Source: Deltaproteobacteria bacterium
Lineage (GTDB): Bacteria > Desulfobacterota > GWC2-55-46
Direction of reading: 5' to 3'
Length of the DNA: 64,000 bases
Assembly (NCBI GenBank): GCA_016234935.1
Contig: JACRNL010000010.1
Coordinates: 1-64,000, forward strand
Part shown: positions 1 through 8,790 of the stretch, piece after piece
Position numbering within the stretch: the stretch's first letter is position 1
Layout of the letters: every line of letters begins with the position of its first letter
Program-made: the position numbers and the translations under genes
The notes under the pieces: model-generated
Told to the model about the DNA's origin: nothing
Database searches by the model: none
Seen by the model: only the letters and a program-made list of their open reading frames with translations

Positions 1-470
<470 letters not shown>

Positions 471-518
471 AATTGTAAAGATTGTATAAAGGGTTTTGAC
501 AGACTGTACTAATGCTTG

Positions 519-545
519 CTATTTAGTTTTCAAAGAGCAATTTCC
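519..545 (-). promoter_or_regulatory. boxA-like antitermination site in the rRNA leader
   Basis: On the minus strand the leader contains TTGCTCTTTGAAAACT, close to the bacterial boxA consensus TGCTCTTTA(A/C)A that recruits NusB/NusE to rRNA transcripts. It lies about 55 nt upstream of the mature 16S 5' end, a usual position. Confidence 0.7.
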
Positions 546-728
546 GCATCTTAAACTTAACACTGCCGGGCATTCCATGTCAAGCGTTTTTAATTCAGCC
601 TGACATCTTTTTTCTGCGTCCGCAGTGATGATACGCTGCGTAAGCCTTATTTGCCGCTTCGGGAGCTTCTTCATCCCCTGCGGCCTTGCCGGGCTTCACC
701 GCTTTATCAACGGATTTAAACTTTAACC

Positions 729-798
729 GGCGCTCTCTACTCAGTCGGTCTCAGCCGCGGCGAATTTCATATATTATACTAAAACAAAAGTATGTCAA
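729..798 (-). promoter_or_regulatory. proximal rRNA promoter module
   Basis: On the minus strand TTGACA (793-798) is followed by TATAAT (773-778, spacer 14) or TAATAT (771-776, spacer 16). A conserved downstream block containing CGGCTGAGACC follows (about 730-770). The same arrangement recurs about 101 bp upstream, so the rRNA operon has two tandem promoters. Confidence 0.7.
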
Positions 799-830
799 GA
801 GAAAATATTAAAACTTTCAAACCCCGGCAG

Positions 831-899
831 GCGCTCCCTGCTCATCAGGTCTCAGCCGTGGTGAGCTTTGTATAATATACTAATGCCAAAATATGTCAA
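831..899 (-). promoter_or_regulatory. distal rRNA promoter module (tandem copy)
   Basis: On the minus strand TTGACA (894-899), a 16-nt spacer and TATTAT (872-877) are followed by the same CGGCTGAGACC block seen in the proximal module. The two modules look like a tandem duplication with divergence. Confidence 0.7.
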
Positions 900-1063
900 G
901 AAAAAAAATTTAAGAACTGAATAATTCCTTTTAAGGGGCGTCGTTACCGTGCTTTAGCGGCGCCATCAGGCGCGCGGAAAGACCATGTGAAGGCCGCGCG
1001 CGTAAGGGGACTGTCTTTTTTACGCATCATGCATAACGGCCTTTACGCGCTGAAACGTATTTA

Positions 1064-1092
1064 TTGACAACAGAGGTTTTTTACGATATTTT
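1064..1092 (+). promoter_or_regulatory. tRNA-Glu promoter
   Basis: TTGACA (1064-1069), a 17-nt spacer and TATTTT (1087-1092) give a start about 12 nt before the mature tRNA. Between this and the divergent rRNA promoter (about 900-1063) I see only GC-rich sequence with no gene. Confidence 0.6.
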
Positions 1093-1111
1093 GAGCAGAT
1101 TGACAACGAAC

Positions 1112-1187
1112 GGTCCTATCGTCTAGAGGCCTAGGACGTGGCCCTCTCAAGGCTAAAACCCGGGTTCGAATCCCGGTAGGACCGCCA
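1112..1187 (+). tRNA. tRNA-Glu (anticodon CTC)
   Basis: A 76-nt cloverleaf. The acceptor GGTCCTA pairs with TAGGACC. The anticodon stem TGGCC/GGCTA has loop CTCTCAA, giving anticodon CTC. The T arm is CCGGG-TTCGAAT-CCCGG. The discriminator is G and CCA is encoded. It supplies glutamate to GAG codons. Confidence 0.96.
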
Positions 1188-1197
1188 GAAAAATTCA

Positions 1198-1230
1198 GGG
1201 GTTTGACGAAAGTCAAACCCCTTTTATTTT
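1198..1230 (+). terminator. Rho-independent terminator of tRNA-Glu
   Basis: A perfect 10-bp stem (GGGGTTTGAC / GTCAAACCCC) with a GAAA tetraloop is followed by TTTTATTTT. Confidence 0.92.
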
Positions 1231-1332
1231 AGCATCGCAAGCGCCTTCAATCACGCAGGCACGCAGGCCTTTAAAATATCCTTCTTATCGCCTCGCCGCT
1301 GTATTATAATTTATAAAACAAAGGAGAATCCA

Positions 1333-2532
1333 TTGCAGACAGTCATTTTGAGCCGCACCTCGCGCGTCCTTGCCGGACACCTGTGGGTCTTTTCAAACGA
1401 GCTTTCAGGAAGCCCGCGCGGCTTTGAGGCCGGTTCCATCGTGGAAATCCGCGACAGGAAAAACACATTCCTCGGCATCGGATACATTAACCCTAACTCT
1501 CTCATATCCGTGCGCATCCTTTCAAGGGAGCGCGTGGATATAGACGCCGGCTTCTTTAAAAAGAGGATACTTAACGCGCTTGAATACAGAAGACGCTTCG
1601 TAAAAGACCCGCTTGGCGCGGACGCCGCCTTCAGGGCCGTTTACAGCGAGGCCGACCTTCTGCCGGGACTCATCATAGACCGCTACGCAGGGTGCGTGTC
1701 AATGCAGTTCCACACGCTCGGCATGGAAAGGCTCTCTGACGCAGTTGTAGCCGCCGTTGATGAGATATTCTCGCCTGTGACCATCGTCTTTAAAAACGAC
1801 TCGGCCATCCGCGCGCTTGAAGGCATACCGCTTGAAAAGAAGATAGTAAAGGGCAGCCTTGAAAAGCTCCCTCTCGTGCGCATCGGTGATTCCATGTTCG
1901 AGGTCGACCCGATGGCCGGACAGAAGACCGGCTTTTTCCTTGACCAGAGCGAGAACAGGGCCGCATTCAGCGCGCTAATCAACAAAAGCGGAATTGCCAA
2001 AAGCGGCTATAGCGGCCTTGACCTGTTCTGCTACACAGGCGCGTGGAGCATCGCTGCGGCAAAAAGAGAAAACGTAGCGGTCACAGGGGTTGATTCCTCT
2101 GAAGTTGCCGTGGCGCAGGCCGGAAGGAACGCGGAGCTTAACGGCCTCGCTGAAAAGTGCGCCTTTGTAAAGTCCGACGTCTTTGAGTTCATAAAAGCGG
2201 AGACAGCCGGAAAAAGCTCCTATGACTTCATATCCCTTGACCCGCCGGCCTTTGTAAAGAGCAAGGCAAAGCTCGCCGAAGGGGTTAGAGCCTACCGGCA
2301 GATAAACGCCGACGCAATGCGCCTTTTAAAAAGAGGCGGCCTGCTCGCAACGTCGTCATGCTCTTTCCACGTTGACAGGAACACCTTCATTGAAGCCTTA
2401 AGGGACGCGGCAAGGGACGCGGGAAGGTTTTGCAGGATAATCGAAACGCGCTCTCAATCAAAAGACCACCCAGTCTCGCTCAACGTGCCTGAGACCGAAT
2501 ATCTGAAGTGCGTGATAATGGAAGTGGGGTAA
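1333..2532 (+). CDS. rlmI: RlmI-family 23S rRNA cytosine-C5 methyltransferase
   Basis: SAM-dependent RNA methyltransferase of the RlmI/YccW type, whose characterised members methylate a 23S rRNA cytosine. An N-terminal PUA-like RNA-binding domain (about 1-75) is followed by QKTGFFLDQ (about 197-205), the SAM-binding motif GLDLFCYTGAWS (about 228-239), DPPAF (about 303-307) and SSCSFHV (about 341-347), the usual order. The 399-aa length is normal. The TTG start is chosen because AAGGAG lies just upstream at 1321; there is no better in-frame ATG. Transcribed alone, downstream of tRNA-Glu. The exact target base is assumed from the family. Confidence 0.88.
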   Translation: MQTVILSRTSRVLAGHLWVFSNELSGSPRGFEAGSIVEIRDRKNTFLGIGYINPNSLISVRILSRERVDIDAGFFKKRILNALEYRRRFVKDPLGADAAFRAVYSEADLLPGLIIDRYAGCVSMQFHTLGMERLSDAVVAAVDEIFSPVTIVFKNDSAIRALEGIPLEKKIVKGSLEKLPLVRIGDSMFEVDPMAGQKTGFFLDQSENRAAFSALINKSGIAKSGYSGLDLFCYTGAWSIAAAKRENVAVTGVDSSEVAVAQAGRNAELNGLAEKCAFVKSDVFEFIKAETAGKSSYDFISLDPPAFVKSKAKLAEGVRAYRQINADAMRLLKRGGLLATSSCSFHVDRNTFIEALRDAARDAGRFCRIIETRSQSKDHPVSLNVPETEYLKCVIMEVG

Positions 2533-2550
2533 GGAATTAAAATGGTTTAT

Positions 2551-2584
2551 GATGTTTCGGCGTGAGGCGGCACGCCGAAACATC
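2551..2584 (+). terminator. strong hairpin after rlmI
   Basis: A 14-bp perfect stem (GATGTTTCGGCGTG / CACGCCGAAACATC) with a 6-nt loop lies 18 nt after the stop codon. There is no T tract, so it may be an mRNA 3' end or processing structure rather than a classical terminator. Confidence 0.5.
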
Positions 2585-2644
2585 ACTTTACGAACTATTA
2601 TCATAAAAGCATGGCTTCACCCCCTGTCATCCATTATTCCCAGT

Positions 2645-3898
2645 CTACCCCATCCACCTCAAATAAACCCAATAAACAAGCACGTTCACGACAGTCAGCG
2701 GCAGTCCGACGCGGGCGAATTCCAAAAAGGTCAGGGTGTGGCCTTTTCTTTCGGCGTTCTGGATGATGATGACGTTGCTGGCCGCGCCGAGGATAAAGAG
2801 GTTCCCCGCGATGGTGCTGCCTGCGGCAAGGGCCATCATGGCGGCGTTTGACGCGGCTGCGCCCTTTAAAAGCGGCAGATACATGGCGACAAAAGGCACG
2901 TTCGAGACAAACTGGCTTACTATCACGCTCGCGGCGAGGATAAAATCGGTCGAGCTTAAAAGGCCGTCCCTTGAAAACCACTCTTTAAGTGCATACTGGA
3001 GCGCGCCGCTTCTCCAGACCGCGTCCATGAGAACGAACATGGCAGCGAAGAAAACAAGCGTGGCCCAGTCAATGCCTTTTAATATCCTCCACCTTTTCGG
3101 GCTGAAGGCCAGAGGCACGCAAGCGGCGATCAAGGCTATCCAGCTTAACTTGAAATCAAACCCCGCCCCGGCAAGCACAAGCACTATCTTGACCCCTGCC
3201 AGAGCCGATATAACCAGCATTGATAACTTTGAAAGAAAGGCCAGCTTCCTGTCAACCGGATTGGCCTCAAAACATTCCAATTGATTTTTGTGAAATGCGT
3301 CCCTGTAAAAAATCTTCAGCACAACGTAGGCCAAAAAGAGATTTATGAACGTAGGGATAAGCAGGTACTTGAAAAATACGATAAACGGCGAGGCCACCGC
3401 TCCGGCGATAATCAGATTTTGAGGGTTGCCCATGGGGCTGGCGACGCTCCCTATGGTAACGGCAAAGCATAGGGCAAGCAGCATGAGCTTATGAGGCATA
3501 TTGTGCCTGTCCGCGTAAGTCAGGACAAGCGGCGTGCCGATGATGGCGACGGTGTCGTTCATAAGAAAGACGGAAAGCATTCCCATTACAAAGAGGATAA
3601 GACAGACCAGGACGCCGGTAGAGCGGGCGCGGCTGAAAAAGAGGTGAGACAGCTCTTCAAGATAACCGCTGTCGTGAAGCGCCGTGCCAACCACGAACAT
3701 GCCTGCTAAAAAAAATATAACGTCGAAATTTACCGCCCTCAGCGCGTCAACCGGCGCTATCGCCCCGGTCAAAAGAGCAGTTAGCGCGCCAAGGAGCATT
3801 ATCTGCCAAATGTGGAGATTGATATGCAGACGCAAAAACCCGGCCTGCCTTACGGCGACAAGGATAAATACGACGGCAAGTATGATTAAAGCGGACAT
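2645..3898 (-). CDS. SLC13/ArsB-NhaD superfamily membrane transporter
   Basis: Polytopic inner-membrane protein of about 417 aa with roughly 10-12 hydrophobic segments. It resembles the ion-transporter superfamily that includes ArsB, NhaD and the SLC13 dicarboxylate/sulfate carriers. Family-like features are a repeated two-half topology, an N-terminal FDVIFFLAGMF segment and SxxGNPQNLI in the first half, a signature seen in this group. The substrate (anion, sodium or arsenite) cannot be read from sequence. A TTG 18 bases upstream is possible, but the ATG at 3898 is preferred because GGAG lies 12 nt before it. Not obviously co-transcribed with hemW, which lies on the same strand upstream. Confidence 0.75.
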   Translation of the reverse strand: MSALIILAVVFILVAVRQAGFLRLHINLHIWQIMLLGALTALLTGAIAPVDALRAVNFDVIFFLAGMFVVGTALHDSGYLEELSHLFFSRARSTGVLVCLILFVMGMLSVFLMNDTVAIIGTPLVLTYADRHNMPHKLMLLALCFAVTIGSVASPMGNPQNLIIAGAVASPFIVFFKYLLIPTFINLFLAYVVLKIFYRDAFHKNQLECFEANPVDRKLAFLSKLSMLVISALAGVKIVLVLAGAGFDFKLSWIALIAACVPLAFSPKRWRILKGIDWATLVFFAAMFVLMDAVWRSGALQYALKEWFSRDGLLSSTDFILAASVIVSQFVSNVPFVAMYLPLLKGAAASNAAMMALAAGSTIAGNLFILGAASNVIIIQNAERKGHTLTFLEFARVGLPLTVVNVLVYWVYLRWMG

Positions 3899-3917
3899 TT
3901 TACAGGATGACTCCAAC

Positions 3918-3967
3918 AGGAGGATAGCTTGATGAAATTCTGTTTGATGATCCTCCTCAGAATTATA
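3918..3967 (-). promoter_or_regulatory. leader of the SLC13-like gene with SD-like hairpin
   Basis: On the minus strand a TATAAT element (3962-3967) is followed by AGGAGGAT (3950-3957), whose complement ATCCTCCT lies at 3918-3925. The pair could form an 8-bp stem with a 24-nt loop just before the start region. No convincing -35 hexamer is seen. Confidence 0.35.
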
Positions 3968-3994
3968 TAAAGCCGCCCCTGTCGGCCTGAAAAT

Positions 3995-5176
3995 CTAAGC
4001 GAGCATATTTGAAAAAAGCTCGTTTGAGATAAGCGCGCCCTTCGGCGTGAGGATAATGCTGTCTGCGGTGTTTTTTATGTAGCCTTCAGCTTCAAACTCT
4101 TTAAGCCTCTTAAACATATCCTCAGGCAGTATGCCGAACCTTTGCTTGAATTCAGACCTGACGATGCCTTTTGTGAGCATGCGCAGGCCGAGCATCAGGC
4201 TCTCGGCAGAGGCCTCTCCCATTTTAAGGGTTTCAGAGCCTTCAACGGCATTGCCCAGCAGTGCAATTCGCTCCATATACTGCTCAGGTTCCAGCGCATT
4301 CCACCAGCGCCTGCCCCAGCCCGGCGCAGACATATATGAATGCGCCCCTGCCCCAAGGCCGATGCAGTCAATACCCTGCCAGTAGCCGCTGTTATGGACG
4401 CTGAAGTAACCGGGAAGGGCGAAGTTCGATATCTCGTAATGGACGCAGCCTGCCTCGGCCAACGTGTCTATCGCTGTTTTATACATCTCTATCTCAACTT
4501 CCTCAGGCAAAAGGCTTAAAGAGCCGTTTTTTAAAAGGCGGCCAAAGGGCGTGCCCTCTTCAATAGTAAGGCCGTAAAGAGAGACGTGCCGGGGGCGCAG
4601 GGCAACCGCCGTCTTCAGGGTCTCCTTCCACAATGCAAGCGTCTGCCCGGGAAGGCCGAACATGAGGTCAATGCCGATATTCTCAAAGCCTGCCTCGCGC
4701 GCCATACGGAATGCGTTCAATGCCTTTTTCGCCGAATGTCTCCTGCCGAGCATCTTTAAAAGACCGTCATCCAGCGACTGCGCGCCTATGCTCAGGCGGT
4801 TTACCCCGGCTTTTCTGAAGCCTTCCAACCTGCCCGCGTCAACAGTGTCGGGATTTACCTCAAGCGTGACCTCGGCAGGTTCCTGCGGCCCGAAGCCGTC
4901 CGTTACGCCCCGGATAATCCCGCCGATTGCCGCAGGAGAAAATACCGACGGCGTGCCGCCGCCGAAGTAAACGGAACCGAGGCCCTTTTGCCGGTCAATG
5001 CCCTCTTTACCCACGCATGCGTTAAACTCCTTCAGGACGCACGCCGCATACCTCGCCTCAGGCACGCTGCCGGATGCAACGGAATTAAAGTCGCAGTACG
5101 GGCATTTTGACAGGCAAAACGGTATATGTATGTAAACGCCGATAGAGTTCATCTTCATCATGTTAACCGCGGGCAT
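3995..5176 (-). CDS. hemW: HemW-like radical SAM heme chaperone
   Basis: Radical SAM protein related to oxygen-independent coproporphyrinogen III oxidase. The N-terminal HIPFCxxxCPYCDFNS places Cys21, Cys25 and Cys28 as 4Fe-4S ligands. The FGGGTPS motif (about residues 70-76) and LEVNPDT (about 105-111) are typical of the group. The 393-aa length and the C-terminal HemW-type domain favour HemW (heme trafficking) over HemN (heme synthesis), but sequence alone does not fully separate them. No good ribosome-binding site precedes any of the clustered Met codons, so the start is uncertain by up to 8 codons. Confidence 0.82.
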   Translation of the reverse strand: MPAVNMMKMNSIGVYIHIPFCLSKCPYCDFNSVASGSVPEARYAACVLKEFNACVGKEGIDRQKGLGSVYFGGGTPSVFSPAAIGGIIRGVTDGFGPQEPAEVTLEVNPDTVDAGRLEGFRKAGVNRLSIGAQSLDDGLLKMLGRRHSAKKALNAFRMAREAGFENIGIDLMFGLPGQTLALWKETLKTAVALRPRHVSLYGLTIEEGTPFGRLLKNGSLSLLPEEVEIEMYKTAIDTLAEAGCVHYEISNFALPGYFSVHNSGYWQGIDCIGLGAGAHSYMSAPGWGRRWWNALEPEQYMERIALLGNAVEGSETLKMGEASAESLMLGLRMLTKGIVRSEFKQRFGILPEDMFKRLKEFEAEGYIKNTADSIILTPKGALISNELFSNMLA

Positions 5177-5336
5177 AATTACTATTCTAATACATTTCGA
5201 CCGGTAAGTTGAATCAAAAGTTTTAAGGTTAAAACCCGGCGCGCCTTTTCGTCAAAAAAGACCGCTTGACATTCCATTGTCTATTCAATAACATTCATTA
5301 GCTGACCCAAATCACTGGAAAAAATATCCATCCGAC

Positions 5337-6743
5337 ATGAACAGGTCTCCTGTAAAACAACGCCGCGGCATATACGCCTTCATCCTTGGCGGCATTCTCC
5401 TTGCCATGCTGTTTTCTCCCTCAGGCCTCATTGCGGCTGACGCCGCAGCCGTGGAAGCCGGGCATAATCTCTTTCCGATAACGTTCCTGTGGATAGCCGT
5501 CATTCTAATAGCGGCAAAGATTTCAAGCCTGATAGAGCGGGTGGGACAGCCCGCCGTGCTTGGCGAACTCATTATCGGCGTAGTCATCGGAAGTTTATAC
5601 CTCTTCGGCATAGATATCTTCGAGCCGATAAAGACAAATTACATAATACACTTCCTTGCCGAATTAGGCGTCGTGATACTCCTTTTTCAGATAGGGATGG
5701 AATCAAGCGTATCCTCGATGATGAAGGTCGGGGTGCCATCCTTCCTTGTGGCGTGCGTTGGCGTGATATTGCCGATGGCCGCTATAACCTACGCCGTCGG
5801 GCCGCTCCTTGTGCCAGGGCTTAAGAGCACTGCCTATCTCTTCCTCGGCGCCACCATGACGGCCACATCCGTCGGCATCACGGCAAGGGTCTTGAAGGAT
5901 ATAGGAAAGATAGACACCTCCGAGGCGCGCATCATCATCGGCGCGGCTGTAATAGACGACGTTCTCGGTCTTATAATCCTTGCAGTAGTGGCCGCGATAG
6001 TCGTGCAGGGGAGCATCGAACTCTACACGCTCAGCATTATCATCCTGAAAGCGGTGCTGTTCCTCGGCGGCGGCATCCTCATCGGCACTTGGCTTGCGCC
6101 GCGCCTCGGCTCGTTCTTTTCAAAGATACAAACCGGCGTCGGCATGAAGTTCGCCATTGTCATAGCCTTCGGCCTCGTGTTCGCCTACATTGCCTCGCTC
6201 ATGGGCCTTGCCCCCATAGTCGGCGCCTTCACCGCCGGGCTTATACTCAAACCCGTCCACTTCGACAACTTTGACAGCCCCGTGTTCATTAATGACCTGA
6301 AGGGCGCAATAAAGGAAGAAAACGTCTCCGGCCGCCTTGCGCAAAAACTGGACCAGGTAATCGAAACGCACTCGCACAAACACATCGAGGTCTTTACAGA
6401 GCACCTCGGTCACTTCATGGTGCCTATCTTCTTCGTGCTGACCGGCATGCAGGTAAAGGTGGCAACACTCATGGACCCGAAGGTCGTCCTGATGGCTGGC
6501 GGGATACTCATCGCGGCCATGCTCACGAAGGTCGCCGCGGGCGTCGCCGCGGGCAAAGGGCAGAGGAAGCTGGTCGTCGGCATAGGCATGATACCCAGAG
6601 GAGAGGTAGGCCTTATCTTCGCAAACATGGGCAAGGGCCTCGGCGTAATGGACGACACTCTCTTTTCAGCCATTGTCGTCGTAGTAATGCTGACCACGCT
6701 TGTCACCCCGCCGATACTGAGCGGCGTGTTCAAGGATAAATAA
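5337..6743 (+). CDS. CPA2-type cation:proton antiporter
   Basis: Membrane antiporter of the monovalent cation:proton antiporter-2 group (KefB/NapA-like), likely exchanging Na+ or K+ for H+. About 12-13 hydrophobic segments follow a first segment that looks like a cleavable or anchor signal (residues 10-35, ending SGLIAADAAA). Conserved-type motifs include GQPAVLGELIIGVVIG (about 62-77), the double-Asp AAVIDDVLGL (about 203-212), which probably carries the ion-binding aspartates, and PRGEVGLIFA near the C-terminus. There is no C-terminal TrkA-N domain, so it is unlike full KefB/KefC. A hydrophilic loop (about 318-350) contains ETHSHKH. Confidence 0.82.
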   Translation: MNRSPVKQRRGIYAFILGGILLAMLFSPSGLIAADAAAVEAGHNLFPITFLWIAVILIAAKISSLIERVGQPAVLGELIIGVVIGSLYLFGIDIFEPIKTNYIIHFLAELGVVILLFQIGMESSVSSMMKVGVPSFLVACVGVILPMAAITYAVGPLLVPGLKSTAYLFLGATMTATSVGITARVLKDIGKIDTSEARIIIGAAVIDDVLGLIILAVVAAIVVQGSIELYTLSIIILKAVLFLGGGILIGTWLAPRLGSFFSKIQTGVGMKFAIVIAFGLVFAYIASLMGLAPIVGAFTAGLILKPVHFDNFDSPVFINDLKGAIKEENVSGRLAQKLDQVIETHSHKHIEVFTEHLGHFMVPIFFVLTGMQVKVATLMDPKVVLMAGGILIAAMLTKVAAGVAAGKGQRKLVVGIGMIPRGEVGLIFANMGKGLGVMDDTLFSAIVVVVMLTTLVTPPILSGVFKDK

Positions 6744-6772
6744 GCGCCTTCAAGCCGGCGTCAGCGCCCTGC

Positions 6773-6808
6773 TTAACCCCCTGAGGGGGTTGAACCCCCT
6801 CAGGGGGC
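6773..6808. repeat. palindromic repeat family A
   Basis: Near-perfect palindrome of CCCCCTGAGGGGG units around TTGAA, between two convergent genes. Its edge supplies the last codons and TGA stop of the minus-strand DUF2156 gene. Confidence 0.85.
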
Positions 6809-7717
6809 GGTTGTCGTAATCATGTATTTTTTTATGAAACCCACGGGCCTGTAACTCTCTTTCGCCTGCCTGAGGCCGTCATCTCCCAGATCCTGCTCCC
6901 TGTTTACGAATTTATAGCTCGAAGGCAGTATCTCCGCAAAGCTCATGTTGACGAACTGCATAAGCCCCCTGAGGGGGTTCAACCCCTTTATGCCGCCGAT
7001 ACCCTTTTCAAAGTGGACGGCGAATGTCTCAGTCCCAAGTTCCTCCCCAAGCGCGTAGGCAGCCGGCTTGCCGTCAACGTAATAAATGCCGCCGCAAAGC
7101 TGAAGCGGGCCGGCCTTTTCAAGCGCCTCTTTCGCCGCGATATAATCCCCCCGGGCCCGGCTTTCCCTGCTCCAATCCTCCAATATCCGGAGGGCGTCTT
7201 TTATGCGGTCATCGGTAAGCGGCATGCCTTCGCACCTGTATTGTCCGAGGAACGCATTCACGAGGTTTTTCTTCTTATGGAACCTCCTGCCCGGCAGGCG
7301 GGCAAGCTCCGCGCGCGAATAGAGATAGTCGAAGTTATCCCTGTCTTCCAGCGCCGTGTATCCGGCGGCGCGTAAAAATTCCGCCTGCGCGCCGGTGGCC
7401 GCCTTCATGAATGAAAATTCCTTAAAAAGACGCTTAGCCGCGTCTTTCTCCGGCAGGCCCAGCGGGAGCATGAAAAACGTCTTTTCCCTGTCCCTGCCGG
7501 TAATCAAAACAAGGCCGCCTTCAAGGATAGACACCCTGTATTCATGGGCGTGCCTGAACAGATATATGTTCGCAAAGGTGAATTCCGATATGCCGCCGGA
7601 GGGCTCCCTTGCGTTAAGCCCCTGAAAAAGCGGATGGAGGAAGGGACGCAGGTCAAGCGTCACCTCCGATGATGCCGGATAATCCGCTATCTTCACTGCA
7701 TGAGCCGCTTCAGACAC
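6800..7717 (-). CDS. DUF2156 (LPG-synthase C-terminal-like) protein
   Basis: A 305-aa soluble protein resembling the DUF2156 domain found at the C-terminus of bacterial phosphatidylglycerol lysyltransferases (GNAT-like fold). Features include FTFANIYLFRH (about 46-56), LYSRAELARLPGRRFHKKKNLVNAF (central) and FVNREQDLGDDGLRQAKESYRPVGFIKKY at the C-terminus. The latter is typical of stand-alone DUF2156 proteins, whose function is not settled. The GTG start is preceded by AGGAGGAG. A family A palindrome lies inside the frame (6963-6988, read as GLNPLRGLM) and another forms the stop. Confidence 0.8.
   Translation of the reverse strand: MSEAAHAVKIADYPASSEVTLDLRPFLHPLFQGLNAREPSGGISEFTFANIYLFRHAHEYRVSILEGGLVLITGRDREKTFFMLPLGLPEKDAAKRLFKEFSFMKAATGAQAEFLRAAGYTALEDRDNFDYLYSRAELARLPGRRFHKKKNLVNAFLGQYRCEGMPLTDDRIKDALRILEDWSRESRARGDYIAAKEALEKAGPLQLCGGIYYVDGKPAAYALGEELGTETFAVHFEKGIGGIKGLNPLRGLMQFVNMSFAEILPSSYKFVNREQDLGDDGLRQAKESYRPVGFIKKYMITTTAP
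6963..6988. repeat. palindromic repeat family A, inside a CDS
   Basis: CCCCCTGAGGGGGTTCAACCCC within the DUF2156 frame. It is read on the minus strand as GLNPLRGL without breaking the frame. Confidence 0.8.
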
Positions 7718-8094
7718 CTGTCATCTCCTCCTTTCACTGAATTATACCAGCTTTGGCGCCGGTCCGTAAACAATTGTGCCTTTAGTCACAGCCTATGGAC
7801 ATGTATAGTGCTATAGTTGATGCGCAATGCGGCAATATATTCCTACATCTGGAATTAAGAGATACCCCGTTTGCGCCGGCAGGCCTTGAAACCCTGACCA
7901 ACCCCGTCTCATGTCCGGCATATGCCGCGGCATCCTAAAACCGCAATCCTTTAAAACCCCTCTCAAACGGGTCTTGCATCAAAAATGCAAGGCCCGCCAC
8001 GCCATTTTTACAAAAAAACGCGGGTTCAGACATTACGTCTGAACCCGCATCCCGTAAACATCCAAATTAACGGCCTGTCGCCGCGGCACGCCTG
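7718..8094. other. intergenic region with two hairpins
   Basis: About 375 bp with no gene seen. It contains GGGTCTTGCAT/ATGCAAGGCCC (about 7970-7997), an 11-bp stem with one wobble, and the terminator listed separately. Confidence 0.6.
8019..8051 (-). terminator. terminator of the TPR gene
   Basis: On the minus strand a perfect 12-bp stem GCGGGTTCAGAC / GTCTGAACCCGC with a 5-nt loop is followed by GTTTTTTT. Confidence 0.9.
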
Positions 8095-8544
8095 CTAAAG
8101 AATGTGACTGTACTCCAATCTGTCGGCAAGAAGCCCGAGGAACTTATTCACTACGTTTTGGCGGGAGAGGAAGGAAAATACCGGCCTCCTGCGCGCGCCG
8201 AGTTCTATAAGGGCGCTTATGTTGCCCCTGTGGTTGCTGTCGAACTTCAGGCCTTTTCTGAAGGACTTTATCGCGGCGCTCTTCTGTTTGTTCATGAGGA
8301 ATATGGAGCCCAGATTGTAGTAGATGTCCGGATTGTAAAACTCCCTCTCTGAGGCGATAAGGCAAAGGGCCACCGCCCTCTCAAAAAGACCGCCTGTGCC
8401 GGCCAAAGACCTCGCGTAGTAAGACAGGGCTAGGGGAACGCGCGTAAATGTCGAGTCACGCTCAAACAGCGTCATTGCCTCGGCGTAGCGCTCGGACTTT
8501 GCCAGTTCAACCGCCCTTGCGACCAATTCGCTCATCTCTATCAT
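8095..8544 (-). CDS. small TPR protein, paralogue of the 30.7 kb gene
   Basis: 149-aa soluble helical protein with about two to three TPR-like units: NPDIYYNLGSIFLMNKQKSA and the following helix pair are the clearest (about 73-105). The C-terminal tail (IELGARRRPVFSFLSRQNVVNKFLG) closely matches the tail of the protein at 30674-31144 (IELGFRSKSIIPALKRSNPINKFLG), so the two are paralogues with a conserved non-TPR end. The start is supported by GGAGG 5 nt upstream. It has its own terminator and is separated from the upstream Hsp70-like gene by another, so it is probably a separate transcript. Function unknown. Confidence 0.8.
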   Translation of the reverse strand: MIEMSELVARAVELAKSERYAEAMTLFERDSTFTRVPLALSYYARSLAGTGGLFERAVALCLIASEREFYNPDIYYNLGSIFLMNKQKSAAIKSFRKGLKFDSNHRGNISALIELGARRRPVFSFLSRQNVVNKFLGLLADRLEYSHIL

Positions 8545-8727
8545 AATAACCTCCGGTTTAAAAAGTTAATACAAGCGGCTCCAGATATAGGAACCAGCAT
8601 TAGCGCTCGATATGTAAAGCCTCTATTCATTACCATGATAAACCTTTACGGAACCGCTTAATGTAACCTACGTCACGGATGGGGAAAAGATTTGCCGGTA
8701 TGGAAAAACGGTCAGACGGCGCCGCGT

Positions 8728-8765
8728 AAAAAAAGGCCGGGGCGGATATTTATCCGGCCCGGCCT
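8728..8765 (-). terminator. terminator after the Hsp70-like gene
   Basis: On the minus strand AAGGCCGGG...CCCCGGCCTT forms a long GC-rich stem (with TATCCG/CGGATA inside) followed by TTTTT. It marks the end of the 15.2-8.8 kb operon. Confidence 0.88.
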
Positions 8766-8790
8766 TGAACTTTACCGATACGAAAAAAAT

